DNA of 56,193 bases, taken from Myxococcales bacterium. GTDB taxonomy: Bacteria; Myxococcota; Myxococcia; Myxococcales; Myxococcaceae. The notes beneath the pieces are model-generated. The model did no database searches, was not told the DNA's origin, and saw only the letters and a program-made list of their open reading frames with translations. Position 1 is the stretch's first letter; each line of letters begins with the position of its first letter. The translations under genes and the position numbers were made by a program. Location of the stretch: positions 1-56,193 of the forward strand of contig JACPVI010000073.1 of NCBI GenBank assembly GCA_016191815.1, written 5' to 3'. Shown one piece after another: positions 17,491-26,396 of the stretch.

Positions 17491-19680
17491 ATGGGCGGCC
17501 CACTCATCGAGAGGATTCTTCCGCGCACCGTGCAGGGCACCATCCTGCTCGGCCTGCTCCTGATGCTGGGGATCGATCTGGCGCTAGAGGTCGTCACCCA
17601 CCGGCGAACGGTCCGCGAGGGGCGAGAGGAGGCGGTGCAGGCGAACGTGGAGTTGGCCCGGGCGACTGCGGCGGCGTTCCAGTCCTTCGTGGGGGACGTC
17701 CTCCACCAGTGCCGGGCCATTGCCCTTCACTTCTCCACCGCCGTCCCGACCGAGGCGGCGATCGAGCACCTCTCGCAGATGACCAGCGAGATGCCCGCGG
17801 TGCGGTACTTCGGATACGCGGACCTGGAGGGGCAGGTCGCGGCGGCAGGGCCAGCCGGAGACCCGGAAGTCCTCCGGCACCTCACAGACGCTCCCTACTT
17901 CCGAGCAATCCGCGAAGGGGCGGAGTGGGTGGTGGGGGACGCAACCCCGGGCCGAGGTCCATACGAGGCTTCCTTCGTCATCGCCCGAGCCGCCCGGGGC
18001 CGCCAGGGGGAGCTGATTGGAGTCGTCTTCGCGATGATCGATCCCGACGCGCTGGTGTCGCTCTTGGCGCCGCGGGCCGGGGGCGCGGCGGTGGCGCTCA
18101 TCGACCGCAATGGCCGGGGAGTGGTGCGGGCACCAACGCTGCTCCTTTCCTGGGCGCAGCGCGACTGGGTGGGGCGGCAACCGGAGACTGCGCGCGCGCT
18201 TCGGGGTGAGCTGGTCACCGGCACCTTGGCTTCGCCGGTGGACGGGGCTCCCAGGGTGGCGGCGCTGGCGCCCATCTCACCGCTCGGCTGGGTGGCGGTG
18301 GCCAGCCGGCCGGAGTCGGAGGTCTTGGCCGCAGTCCGGCGGGAAATCGCCACCGAAGTCGGGCTGGCCGGAGTGCTCGCGGTGTTGGGGCTGGGCCTGG
18401 CCTTCCTCCTCAGCCGCCGCGTCACCGTTCCTCTCTCGAAGCTGCAAGCGGGCGCCGGCCAGCTCGGCTCGGGGAGCCTCAAGGCTCGAGTGGAGCCGCG
18501 CGGCCCTTCGGAGCTGGCGTCGCTCGCCAACGCCTTCAACGCCATGGCCGGCCGGCTTGCCGACCGCGAGCGGGAGCTTTCCGAGGAGGTGGCGCGCTCG
18601 GGCGCCGCGGCGGCGGAGGCGAAGCGGCAGGCCAATCTCCTCCAGGTGGTCTTGGACAACCTCCCCGAGGGCATCTTCCTCTCCGACGTGAAGGGGCGGC
18701 TTCTGGTGGCGAACCCGACCGCGAGGCAGCTGGTGGGCCGGGAGCTGTCGGCCTCGGTCTCGATGGACGAGCAGGCGGTGGCCCTGGGCATGCGGAAGCC
18801 GGACGGGACTCCCTACCGGGCCGAGGAGCTGCCCATCTCCCGGGCCCTCCGCGGCGAGCAGGTGCAAAGGCAAGAGGTGGTCATCCAGCAGCCGGGCGGC
18901 CCCGAGGTGACGGTGATGGTGAACTGCGCCCCGTTCACCCGCGACGGGGAGATAGAAGGGGCGGTGGCGTTGTTTCAGGACATCAGCCCTCTCAAGGAGG
19001 CGGAGCGGCTGAGAGAGGAGTTCATCCACCTCATCTCCCACGACCTCCGGAATCCGCTCAACGTGGTGCTCGGGCACGCCCGGCTGCTCGAGCGGCGCGC
19101 CCTCCCCGAGCGGGAGGAAAAGTCCGCGCGGGCGATCGGCGCCGCCGCCTTGCGGATGTCGAAGATGGTGGACGACCTGGTGGAGTCGGCGAGGCTGGAG
19201 GCCGGGAAGCTTTCGCTCGAACGGCGGCCGACCTCCCTGGCGGAGCTGGTCCAGCGCCACTTCTCGGCGCTCCTTTCCGAGGAGCAGCGGAGGGTGCGGG
19301 TGGAGTGCGAAGCCGAGGCGATGGTGCTGGCGGACCCCGACCGGCTGGAGCGGGTGCTGTCGAACCTCCTGAGCAACGCGCTCAAGTACTCCACCGGCGA
19401 GGTGGTGGTCCGAGTGCGCCGCCAGGGGGACGAGGTGGATGTGACGGTCGCCGACCGCGGGCCGGGAATTCCCCCCGAGCAGCAGGCGCACCTCTTCGAG
19501 CGCTACTACCGGGGCGAGGCGCGGCACCGGGAGGGGCTGGGGCTCGGCCTGTACATCAGCCGGATGCTGGTGTTGGCCCACGGAGGGCGAATCTGGGTGC
19601 AGAGCCGTCCGGGGGAGGGGAGCACCTTCGGCTTCGAGCTGCCCGCCCTCGCTCCGCTGGAGCCGCGCGCCCCGGCCTGA
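17491..19680 (+). CDS. Membrane sensor histidine kinase (dCache-HAMP-PAS-HisKA-HATPase)
   Basis: 729 residues. Transmembrane helix 1 is about 15-33, followed by an extracytoplasmic dCache-like sensor (about 36-285). Transmembrane helix 2 (about 288-310) precedes HAMP (about 310-365), a coiled stretch, and a PAS domain (about 385-500) with NLPEGIFLSDVKGRLLVANPT. The phospho-acceptor is H517 in LISHDLRNPLN. The ATPase shows NLLSNALKYS, DRGPGIPPEQQ and GLGLGLYIS. No response regulator is adjacent, so this is an orphan kinase; its partner and ligand are unknown. Its 3' end is 17 bases from the next gene. Confidence 0.9.
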   Translation: MGGPLIERILPRTVQGTILLGLLLMLGIDLALEVVTHRRTVREGREEAVQANVELARATAAAFQSFVGDVLHQCRAIALHFSTAVPTEAAIEHLSQMTSEMPAVRYFGYADLEGQVAAAGPAGDPEVLRHLTDAPYFRAIREGAEWVVGDATPGRGPYEASFVIARAARGRQGELIGVVFAMIDPDALVSLLAPRAGGAAVALIDRNGRGVVRAPTLLLSWAQRDWVGRQPETARALRGELVTGTLASPVDGAPRVAALAPISPLGWVAVASRPESEVLAAVRREIATEVGLAGVLAVLGLGLAFLLSRRVTVPLSKLQAGAGQLGSGSLKARVEPRGPSELASLANAFNAMAGRLADRERELSEEVARSGAAAAEAKRQANLLQVVLDNLPEGIFLSDVKGRLLVANPTARQLVGRELSASVSMDEQAVALGMRKPDGTPYRAEELPISRALRGEQVQRQEVVIQQPGGPEVTVMVNCAPFTRDGEIEGAVALFQDISPLKEAERLREEFIHLISHDLRNPLNVVLGHARLLERRALPEREEKSARAIGAAALRMSKMVDDLVESARLEAGKLSLERRPTSLAELVQRHFSALLSEEQRRVRVECEAEAMVLADPDRLERVLSNLLSNALKYSTGEVVVRVRRQGDEVDVTVADRGPGIPPEQQAHLFERYYRGEARHREGLGLGLYISRMLVLAHGGRIWVQSRPGEGSTFGFELPALAPLEPRAPA

Positions 19681-19697
19681 TAGGGCCCTGCCTGACG

Positions 19698-21977
19698 ATG
19701 GCGCCTGACGGCTTCTCGCTCACGGGACCACGGCTCGAACGGTGGGGCCTCGCCCTCGCCATCGGGGCGTTCGCCTTCGTCCTCTCCTGCTCCAAGGTCT
19801 ACGACTACGACTTCTGGTGGCACCTCGCCACCGGGGAGTGGATTCTCCAACAGGGCCGCATCCCCCTCACGGACCCGTTCGGCTTCGCCACCTTCGGAGC
19901 GAGCTGGGTGCCGCACTCCTGGGCGGCGGAGGTGGGCTTGGCGCTCCTTCACCGGGTGGGCGGAGTGGAGGCGGTCATCCTCTCCAAAGCGGCCCTCGTG
20001 GCGGGAGGCTTCGCGCTCGCGCACCTTGCCGCCACGCGCCGCGGGGTGAGTCCCTACCTCGCTGCCTCCGCGCTGCTCGTCGCCGCCGCGGTGGCCCGCT
20101 TCCAGTTCCGCGAGCGGCCGCAGGTGGTGATGTTCCTCCTCGCCCCACTCTTCTTCTTCGAGCTTATGGAGCTGCGCGGAAGGTGGCGGCCCTTCCTCGT
20201 GCTCGTCCCGGCGATGCTCCTGTGGGTGAACACCCACGGGAGCTTCCTGGTCGCGCCGGTGTTCGCGGCCTGCCTGCTCGGGGAGAGGCTTGCTTGCTTC
20301 GCCGCCGCCCGGCTGCGCGGCCGGACGGGTCGGGCCCTGCCGGACCGCGGAGCGAGCCTGGCGCATTGGACGCAAGCAGTGCGCGGGCAAGCCCCCCGAC
20401 CCGATGGGCCGCAGATCGGCCGCCCGGCGAGCAGGCACAATCCAGCGAGCGGTGCGGCAGGAATCCGACTCGCCGCTGCCCTGCTCGGAGCGCTCCTCCT
20501 CTGCACGCTGGCGAGCCCCTTCGGGCTGGAGTTGCCCCGCCGCATCCTGGGCGACTTCGGCGCCTACGCCGTCAGCCGCACCTTCACCATCGAGGAGCAC
20601 CTCCCCCTCGCCTTCGGGCAGTACCCGCTCTTCTGGGCGCTGATGGCGGCGACCTTGGCGAGCTTCGGGCTGGCCATCAGGCGGCTGCGGCTGTTCCACC
20701 TCGGGAGCTTCGCCGCCACCTCCGCCCTGGCGCTCAGCTCGGTGCGCTTCGTGGCGCTGGCCGCGCTCATCCACGGATGCATCCTCATGCTGAACCTCCA
20801 GCCCTCACTCGAGCGGCTCGTCCCTGCGCGGCTGGCGAGAGCGCGGCTGGCGCTCCTCCCCCTGCTCGCGCTGGGCGGAATCCTCGCCTTCCGAGACGCC
20901 TTTGCCGCCGGAAGGGAGGCGAGGTTCGGGCTCGGGGTGAACGAGCGACGCTTCCCGGTGGCCGCGGTGGGTTTCCTCAGAGAGCAAGGCTTCGAGGGGA
21001 ACCTCTTCAATAGCTGGGAGCTGGGAGGGTACGCCCTCTGGCAATTGCCGAAGTCGAGGCCGGTCATCGACGGCCGCTGCCTGGAGGCGCAGCTCTCCCT
21101 TTACCCGCAGCTGTTGCAGCTCGACGGCGCGGGGCTGGGCCAATACCTCGAGGAGCATCGGGTCCAGGGCGCGCTGCTATCGAGGAGCGACCGCCACTTC
21201 GCCGAGTTGTTCGCGGCCTCCCCCCGCTTCATGCGGGCCTTCTTCGACGACCAGGCGGTGGTGTACTTGCGCCGCGGGGCCGGGGGGAAGCTTCCGGCCG
21301 CTCGCTTCATCCGCCCGGAGAGCTACGACTTCTCCTACCTCGCTCCGCTGGCCAAAGGAGAGCACGCCGCCGAGGTGGAGGCGGAGCTTAGGAGCTCGGT
21401 AGAGCAGTCGCCCAGGAGCTTCACTCCGCGCTTTCTCCTCGCCTTCTTCCTCGAGGTGCAGGGACGGGAAGAAGCGTTGGAGCACTACCAGGCAGCGGCG
21501 GAGCTGAACCCCGCCTTCGGCTACACCCACTACGCGCTGGGGATGCGGGCCGGAGGGCTGGCGCTCTCGCTCGGGCGCTGGGAGCAGGCGGAGCGCTTCC
21601 TGCGCGAGGGGCTGCGGCACGCAGAGAAGTCGCCCTCTGTGGAGGCGATGCTCGCGACCGCGCTCGCCCAGCAGAGGAAGTACCCCGAGGCGGAGGCGCT
21701 CTTCGCCCGGGCCCTCGATCGTGTGCCAGAGGACGCCGCCGCGCTGGTCAACCTGGGCTTCCTCTACGTGGACACCGGCCGGCCCGCGCAGGCGGTGCCG
21801 CTCTTCACGCGCGCCCGCGCCCTTGCTCCGGCGGATCCGAACGCGCTGTACGGGCTGGCGCTCTCGCTCCAAGAGTCCGGGAGGAAGGCCGAGGCCGAGC
21901 CGCGCTGGAAAGAGTTTCTCGCGGATTTTCCACAAAGCCCCTGGGCGCAGAGGGCCCGCGAGCGGCTGGGACAATAA
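19698..21977 (+). CDS. Polytopic membrane protein with C-terminal TPR repeats, GT-C-like
   Basis: 759 residues from ATG 19698. About ten transmembrane helices fill the N-terminal 430 residues, with a first loop VYDYDFWWHLATGEWIL. Acidic and aromatic residues in this loop resemble GT-C glycosyltransferases or O-antigen-ligase-like proteins, but I cannot assign a substrate. A soluble part follows, including GNLFNSWELGGY, and then at least four TPR units (about 575-750), for example VNLGFLYVDTGRPAQAVPLF. A 45-residue Pro/Arg-rich loop around residue 220 is an unusual insertion. Confidence 0.7.
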   Translation: MAPDGFSLTGPRLERWGLALAIGAFAFVLSCSKVYDYDFWWHLATGEWILQQGRIPLTDPFGFATFGASWVPHSWAAEVGLALLHRVGGVEAVILSKAALVAGGFALAHLAATRRGVSPYLAASALLVAAAVARFQFRERPQVVMFLLAPLFFFELMELRGRWRPFLVLVPAMLLWVNTHGSFLVAPVFAACLLGERLACFAAARLRGRTGRALPDRGASLAHWTQAVRGQAPRPDGPQIGRPASRHNPASGAAGIRLAAALLGALLLCTLASPFGLELPRRILGDFGAYAVSRTFTIEEHLPLAFGQYPLFWALMAATLASFGLAIRRLRLFHLGSFAATSALALSSVRFVALAALIHGCILMLNLQPSLERLVPARLARARLALLPLLALGGILAFRDAFAAGREARFGLGVNERRFPVAAVGFLREQGFEGNLFNSWELGGYALWQLPKSRPVIDGRCLEAQLSLYPQLLQLDGAGLGQYLEEHRVQGALLSRSDRHFAELFAASPRFMRAFFDDQAVVYLRRGAGGKLPAARFIRPESYDFSYLAPLAKGEHAAEVEAELRSSVEQSPRSFTPRFLLAFFLEVQGREEALEHYQAAAELNPAFGYTHYALGMRAGGLALSLGRWEQAERFLREGLRHAEKSPSVEAMLATALAQQRKYPEAEALFARALDRVPEDAAALVNLGFLYVDTGRPAQAVPLFTRARALAPADPNALYGLALSLQESGRKAEAEPRWKEFLADFPQSPWAQRARERLGQ

Positions 21978-21990
21978 CCCTCACCATTCC

Positions 21991-22812
21991 TCAGGCCGGC
22001 ACCGCAAAGTCGCGCAGCGCCTGGTTGAGCGAAGTCTTCTTGTCGGTGCTCTCGCTGCGCTTGCCGATGATCAGCGCGCAGGGCACCTGGTAGGTGCCGG
22101 CGGGGAACTTCTTCTCCCTCATCCCGGGGATGACCACGCTGCGGGCGGGGACGCGGCCCTTGTGCACCACCTCCTCGGGCCCGGTGACGTCGATGATGGG
22201 AGTGGAGGCGGTGAGCACCACGTTGGCCCCGAGCACGGCCTCCTCCTCCACCACCACTCCTTCCACGACGATGCAGCGCGAGCCGATGAAGGCGCCGTCC
22301 TCCACGATGACCGGCGAGGCGGAGGGCGGCTCGAGGACTCCTCCCAGGCCGACTCCCCCGGAGAGGTGCACGTTCTTCCCCACCTGGGCGCAGGAGCCGA
22401 CGGTGGCCCAGGTGTCCACCATGGTGCCCGCTCCGACGTAGGCGCCGATGTTGACGTAGCCGGGCATCACCACCGCGCCCCTCTCCACGAAGGCGCCGTA
22501 GCGTATGGCTCCCGGCGGCACCAGCCTCACCCCCGCCCGGTCCAGCCCCTTCTTGAGCGGCACCTTGTCGTGGAACTCGAAGGGGGGAAGCTCCATCAGC
22601 TTCATCTCCGAGATGGCGAAGAAGAGCAGGATGGCCTCCTTGACCCACTGGTTGACCCTCCAGCCCGAAGCCCCCTTCTCCGCCACCCGGATGAGGCCCT
22701 GGTCGAGCAGCGCCAGCGCCTGGCGGATCGCCTCCGCGGTTTCGGCGTCCCCGAGCATCCTCCGGTCGGCGAACGCCGCGGAGATCCGTTCCTCGAGCTC
22801 GGCTTCTCGCAT
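21991..22812 (-). CDS. dapD: Tetrahydrodipicolinate N-succinyltransferase
   Basis: 273 residues, the standard DapD length. It transfers succinyl from succinyl-CoA to 2,3,4,5-tetrahydrodipicolinate in the lysine/diaminopimelate pathway. The N-terminal helical domain (WVKEAILLFFAISEM) is followed by left-handed beta-helix hexapeptides (GAFVERGAVVMPGYVNIGAY, GAGTMVDTWATVGSCAQVG) and the C-terminal GKRSESTDKKTSLNQALRDF, all typical. With dapE it shows that this organism uses the succinylase branch. It is immediately downstream of a vapBC pair on the same strand. Confidence 0.95.
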   Translation of the reverse strand: MREAELEERISAAFADRRMLGDAETAEAIRQALALLDQGLIRVAEKGASGWRVNQWVKEAILLFFAISEMKLMELPPFEFHDKVPLKKGLDRAGVRLVPPGAIRYGAFVERGAVVMPGYVNIGAYVGAGTMVDTWATVGSCAQVGKNVHLSGGVGLGGVLEPPSASPVIVEDGAFIGSRCIVVEGVVVEEEAVLGANVVLTASTPIIDVTGPEEVVHKGRVPARSVVIPGMREKKFPAGTYQVPCALIIGKRSESTDKKTSLNQALRDFAVPA

Positions 22813-22819
22813 GCGGACC

Positions 22820-23239
22820 TCACCGATTGCCGGGGAGCCACTCCACGTCCACCAACTCCTCAACGGATTTGAATTCCGGGTCTCCGGTCATCACCCTCGC
22901 CTCTCGCGCCTCCGCGGTGGCCACGCAGAAGGCGTCGGCGTAAGAGATCGGGTAGTCGGCCTTGATCTCCGCCGCGCGCAGGGCCAGCGGCCGGTCCACG
23001 CCGACCACCTCCACCGGCATCCGGTCGAGCAGCTGCACCAGGTGCCGCGCTCTTTCGGCTCCCGCGCGCAGCGCCGCGACGTAATAGCACTCGCCCAGAT
23101 TGATCAACGACAGCAGGGCCTTCCGGCGGGCGGAGGCCTCCTCGCGCAACCGGGCCCGGACGTCCTCCCAGCCGCGCTGCCTGGCGAAGAAGCAGACGAC
23201 CGCGAAGCTATCGAGCACGACGGGTCTTCTTCTTCTCAC
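22820..23239 (-). CDS. vapC: PIN-domain ribonuclease toxin VapC
   Basis: 139 residues with the PIN acidic set: VVLDSFAVVCFF (Asp), INLGECYY (Glu), ISYADAFCVATA (Asp) and VMTGDPEFK (Asp). A full-length and apparently active RNase toxin is expected. The first codons overlap the end of the antitoxin gene by 32 bases, the usual co-translational arrangement. The toxin gene is separated from dapD by only 7 bases, so dapD may be partly read from this promoter. Confidence 0.85.
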   Translation of the reverse strand: MRRRRPVVLDSFAVVCFFARQRGWEDVRARLREEASARRKALLSLINLGECYYVAALRAGAERARHLVQLLDRMPVEVVGVDRPLALRAAEIKADYPISYADAFCVATAEAREARVMTGDPEFKSVEELVDVEWLPGNR

Positions 23240-23474
23240 GGGTTCGCTCCCGCCTTCGCTCGGCCAGCAGCGCTCCTACCAGGTTTGCGCCCGCCAAGAG
23301 GCCACAAGCCCGGTCGATCGCCTCGAGCTGGGGTACGTCGCGCAACGGCCGGAGCACCAACGAGCCGCGTCGCTCGGAGACCCCCAAGATGGTGCCTGCC
23401 TCGATGCCCAGTCTGCGCCGCAAGTCCCTGGGGATGACCACCTGACCCTTGGTTGACGCTCGGACCGTCGTCAT
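23208..23474 (-). CDS. vapB: AbrB/MazE-type antitoxin (swapped-hairpin fold)
   Basis: 88 residues starting MTTVRASTKGQVVIPRDLRRRLGI. This is the SpoVT-AbrB swapped hairpin that binds DNA as a dimer. The RGSLVLRP segment completes the fold, and a basic C-terminal tail would contact the PIN toxin. The ATG at 23474 is favoured by a good promoter whose start point falls on it. It is paired with the vapC downstream; together they form an intact autoregulated type II system. Confidence 0.85.
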   Translation of the reverse strand: MTTVRASTKGQVVIPRDLRRRLGIEAGTILGVSERRGSLVLRPLRDVPQLEAIDRACGLLAGANLVGALLAERRRERTREKKKTRRAR

Positions 23475-23481
23475 TGGGCAA

Positions 23482-23510
23482 ATCATAGGAACGCTTCCGG
23501 GGTAAGGCAA
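23482..23510 (-). promoter_or_regulatory. Sigma-70 promoter of the AbrB-type vapBC pair
   Basis: On the minus strand, TTGCCT (23510-23505) and TATGAT (23487-23482) are spaced by 17 bases. Seven bases separate the -10 from the ATG at 23474, so transcription should start at the initiation codon itself and the message be leaderless. Confidence 0.7.
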
Positions 23511-23525
23511 TCAGTCGAGACCGTC

Positions 23526-24257
23526 TTACGGCGCGAGCGGGACACCGGGAGGGAGCTGCCGCACCTGCTCTGCCGAGAGGGTGAACTGCTCTTTCCGCCA
23601 GCGGCAGTCGATTTCCACCGCCAGGTGTCCGACCCTCGCCAGCTCGCACGCCAGCGGCAAGAGTGCATCCCGCGCCTCGGCCCACTCCGGATCCGCCGCG
23701 GTGGCGAAAGGCCCCTGGAGGGAGGCCCCCTCCACCACCAACTCCAGGTCAGCGCGGCTCATCAGGCCCTGGCGGCCCCCTCCGCGGTGCACGGTCAGCT
23801 TCACCGCCTTCACCTCCGACAGCGGCACCTCCTTCATCTTGGCCTGCAGGTCCGAAAGCGCCCGAGACACCTCGGAGGTCACCGGAAAGCCGCAGGCGCG
23901 GCCGCTCTTGGCGTCCACCTCCAGCCGGACGCCGTGGCGGATTCGGCGGATTTCCCTGGGCAACGTGAGCAGGCCGATCAGCACCACCACCAGGCACAAG
24001 ACCGCCACCGGATAGGTCACCAGCCGCAGGTCGCCCGGGGCGGCCTGGGTGCCGGCGATGAGCATCGCCGCCAGCAGCAATGGAACCACCAGCACGGTGA
24101 GCTTTCGGAGAAGCCCGCGGACCTGCTCGCCTTTTTCTTGCTCGAGCAAGAGCGCCTCGCCGGGGAGGTAGCGGCGCACCCGCCAGCCCCCCTCCAGGTG
24201 CTCGGTGGGGTCGAACCGCCGGATGGGCGTCGGATCCAGCCGCTCTTCGGAGCTCAT
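23526..24257 (-). CDS. Hypothetical membrane protein with two central helices
   Basis: 243 residues. An N-terminal cytoplasmic part is followed by two transmembrane helices (about 50-68 and 78-98) and a basic segment REIRRIRHGVRLEVD. A soluble C-terminal domain of about 140 residues includes LSEVKAVKLTVHRGGG and is built like a PH-type or YcxB-like strand domain. I cannot name the family. It is divergent from the GIDE-like protein at 24369, sharing a 110-base region with TAGATT as a possible -10. Confidence 0.55.
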   Translation of the reverse strand: MSSEERLDPTPIRRFDPTEHLEGGWRVRRYLPGEALLLEQEKGEQVRGLLRKLTVLVVPLLLAAMLIAGTQAAPGDLRLVTYPVAVLCLVVVLIGLLTLPREIRRIRHGVRLEVDAKSGRACGFPVTSEVSRALSDLQAKMKEVPLSEVKAVKLTVHRGGGRQGLMSRADLELVVEGASLQGPFATAADPEWAEARDALLPLACELARVGHLAVEIDCRWRKEQFTLSAEQVRQLPPGVPLAP

Positions 24258-24368
24258 CGGCCGGCGAATCTACGGCCGCGGGCGCTTTGGGGAAGGGCCT
24301 ATTTCCCTTTGCACATCCCCGCGGCTCCGAGGGTCTTGCCTCCGTCCCCTTCCCACCAAGAGGCCCAC

Positions 24369-25742
24369 ATGTTCGGTTTTCTCGCACTCGTCGTCGCCGT
24401 CAGCCTGGGGGTGTTCGGCCTGCTCCAGCACCTCAAGGGCAAGCGCATTCTCGCCGCCCCCTTTCGCAAGACCGGCGAGCTCGCCAAGAATGGCGCCTCC
24501 GCGGCGGACCCCAAGGGGATGGTCTCCACCGAGGGCGAGGTGGTAGCGCCCAAGCCGCTGCTCTCCCCGTGCAGCCAGACTCCCTGCCTCTACTACGAGG
24601 TGAAGATCACCCGGAACTGGGAGAAGCAGGAGCGCACCGAGAACGGGTACAAGACCCGCACCGGCTCGGACACCGTCAACACCCTCAAGCAGGGGATGCA
24701 GTTCCAGCTCAATGACGGCTCCGGCCCGGTGGAGGTCGACCTCAGCCAGGGCGCGGACGCCGAGCTCAAGCGCGGCTTCGACAAGTCGGTCACCATCGGC
24801 TCCTTCATCCCCGGGCAGCTGGAGTTCGGCTCCTTGAGGATGCAGACCCCGGTGCTCTCGAGCGACGACCGCACCACCGCCTTCAAGGCCGAGGAGCGCA
24901 TCGTCCCCGTGGGCGGCAAGCTCTTCGCGCTCGGCAAGCTGGAGGGTGCCGTCATCCGCAAGCCCAACTGGCGCTCGATGCTCCTCTCCAACAAGGGCCG
25001 CCAGGGGCTGCTCGCCTCCACCGCCACCAAGAAAAAGGTGGGCTTCATCTCCAGCGGCGCGGCGGCGGTCCTCTCCATCCCGCTCTTCATCTTCGGGCCC
25101 AAGGGCTCCCCGGGTGTACCTTCGTGCCAGAGCCAGATGGTGGGGCTTTCGGCCTCGGCCAGCGGCTCAGCCTGCCAGGACCGCTTCTACGGGACCGAGG
25201 GTGACAGCTACTCCTGGAAGGTCGACCAGCCGGGCGCCTATACCGTGAAGGTGGTGCCGCCGAAGGTGCAGATCCCGATCGAGCCCTCGATCGAGATTCG
25301 CAAGGGCGGCTCATTGGTGGCGGCCTCGGACTACCCGGACTTCGGCCAGCCGGTGGCGCTCACCGCGAAGCTCGAGGCCGGCGAGTACAAGCTGGTGGTG
25401 CGCGATTACCTGCAGCGGAAGATGGAGGGAGGCTTCGGCTACGGCATGGAGCTCTCCAAGGGAGAGCGCCAGCCCGCCGCCGAGCCCGATTCGCCGGTCG
25501 CCGCGGAGGAGGCCTTGGACGAGCAGGCCGTGCCCGCCAAGAAGGCGGTGGCCAAGGCGGAGCCCAAGGCCAAGTCTGCCAAGGCGAAGGCGACCTCCAA
25601 GACCAAGGCCATCTCCAAGAAGACGCAGCCATCCTCCAAGAAGGTGGCCTCGAGCTCCAAGTCGGTGAGCCCGCGGAACGCCAAGCCGTTGCCCGAGCCG
25701 ACCGGAAACACCGCCCGCAGCAGCGCGCGGGGCGTCGAGTAA
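24369..25742 (+). CDS. GIDE-like membrane protein with Lys/Ala/Ser-rich tail
   Basis: 457 residues. A transmembrane helix at the extreme N-terminus is followed by KRILAAPFRKTGELAKN and the GMVSTEGEVVAPKPLLSPCSQTPCLYYE region. This resembles the GIDE/BAM (Beside-A-Membrane) domain of MUL1-like proteins, including the T-PC-YY core. A second membrane helix (about 220-240) precedes a beta-rich domain with SWKVDQPGAYTVKV, resembling prepeptidase-type domains. The last 80 residues are low-complexity Lys/Ala/Ser (KAKATSKTKAISKK). No RING domain is present, so ubiquitin ligase activity is not implied. The ATG at 24369 is preceded by only weak ribosome-site sequence. Confidence 0.6.
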   Translation: MFGFLALVVAVSLGVFGLLQHLKGKRILAAPFRKTGELAKNGASAADPKGMVSTEGEVVAPKPLLSPCSQTPCLYYEVKITRNWEKQERTENGYKTRTGSDTVNTLKQGMQFQLNDGSGPVEVDLSQGADAELKRGFDKSVTIGSFIPGQLEFGSLRMQTPVLSSDDRTTAFKAEERIVPVGGKLFALGKLEGAVIRKPNWRSMLLSNKGRQGLLASTATKKKVGFISSGAAAVLSIPLFIFGPKGSPGVPSCQSQMVGLSASASGSACQDRFYGTEGDSYSWKVDQPGAYTVKVVPPKVQIPIEPSIEIRKGGSLVAASDYPDFGQPVALTAKLEAGEYKLVVRDYLQRKMEGGFGYGMELSKGERQPAAEPDSPVAAEEALDEQAVPAKKAVAKAEPKAKSAKAKATSKTKAISKKTQPSSKKVASSSKSVSPRNAKPLPEPTGNTARSSARGVE

Positions 25743-25763
25743 CGAGGACTCCGAGCAGTGCAG

Positions 25764-25796
25764 ACGCGGCGCCGGGGCCAACTGCCTCGGCGCCGT
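25764..25796 (+). terminator. Possible terminator hairpin after the GIDE-like gene
   Basis: CGGCGCCG at 25767-25774 pairs with CGGCGCCG at 25788-25795 (self-complementary arms), extended by GA/TC on the outer side with a small bulge. Only a weak T-rich tail follows. It separates the GIDE-like gene from the sigma-factor operon. Confidence 0.45.
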
Positions 25797-25865
25797 CTTG
25801 CGTTGACGGCCAGAGCGCCATGCTCTCGGCGGCGCGCGGTAAGCTTTCCGAGGGCACACACCGGC

Positions 25866-25895
25866 ACTTCCCAGTTTTCGCGACTCCGGTGTTAG
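25866..25895 (+). promoter_or_regulatory. ECF-type promoter of the sigma-factor operon
   Basis: The block ACTTCCCA, one base, TTTTC, seven bases, CGGTGTTAG spans 25866-25895. The same block with identical spacing lies at 28671-28700 before the Cys-rich lipoprotein. The seven middle bases differ, so the shared ends are probably selected -35 and -10 elements. The likely user is the ECF sigma factor whose ATG lies 10 bases downstream, giving autoregulation. Confidence 0.7.
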
Positions 25896-25905
25896 CGAGG
25901 CGGAA

Positions 25906-26394
25906 ATGGCCATCGACGGAGCGCAGGTCGAGGCGCTCTACCGGCAATTCGGACCTGCCATCTACCGCCGATGCCTCAAGCTGCTTCGCGACCCGGCCGA
26001 GGCCGAGGACGCCACTCAGGAGGTGTTCGTGCTCGTCTGCCGAAACCTCGAGCGCTTCACCTACGGGGATAGCCCCCTGCCATGGGTGTACCGCATCGCC
26101 ACCCGCCACTGCCTGAACGTCCTTCGCCATGGCTCCCGGGGCAGAGGGGCCGCCGCCAAGCTCCTGCCGCCGGGCGCCTCGGACCTCCAATCAGCCCTCT
26201 CCGACCGGCAACTCGCCAGCCGGCTCCTCTCCTGCTTCGACGAGCGCACCGGCCTCATCGCCATCTACCACCTGGTCGACGGCATGACCCAGGAAGAGGT
26301 GGCCCAGGCCCTCGGCGTCTCCCGCCGCACCGTGGTGGCGCGGCTCGGCAAATTCTTCGAACGGGCGCGCGAATACCTGCGCCAGGTGGCCTGA
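25906..26394 (+). CDS. ECF-type RNA polymerase sigma factor
   Basis: 162 residues. Sigma-70 region 2 (about 10-75) includes LLRDPAEAEDATQEVFVLVCRNLERF and the promoter-melting segment PLPWVYRIATRHCLN. Region 4 (about 108-155) has the helix-turn-helix GMTQEEVAQALGVSRRTVVARLGKFFERA. Regions 1 and 3 are absent, as in ECF factors. The next gene encodes a zinc-type anti-sigma factor, and a duplicated promoter indicates that it directs its own operon and at least one surface protein. Confidence 0.9.
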   Translation: MAIDGAQVEALYRQFGPAIYRRCLKLLRDPAEAEDATQEVFVLVCRNLERFTYGDSPLPWVYRIATRHCLNVLRHGSRGRGAAAKLLPPGASDLQSALSDRQLASRLLSCFDERTGLIAIYHLVDGMTQEEVAQALGVSRRTVVARLGKFFERAREYLRQVA

Positions 26395-26396
26395 CG

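Noticed and set aside
24369-25742. E3 ubiquitin ligase activity for the GIDE-like protein
   Set aside because: There is no RING finger; only the membrane-adjacent domain is similar.
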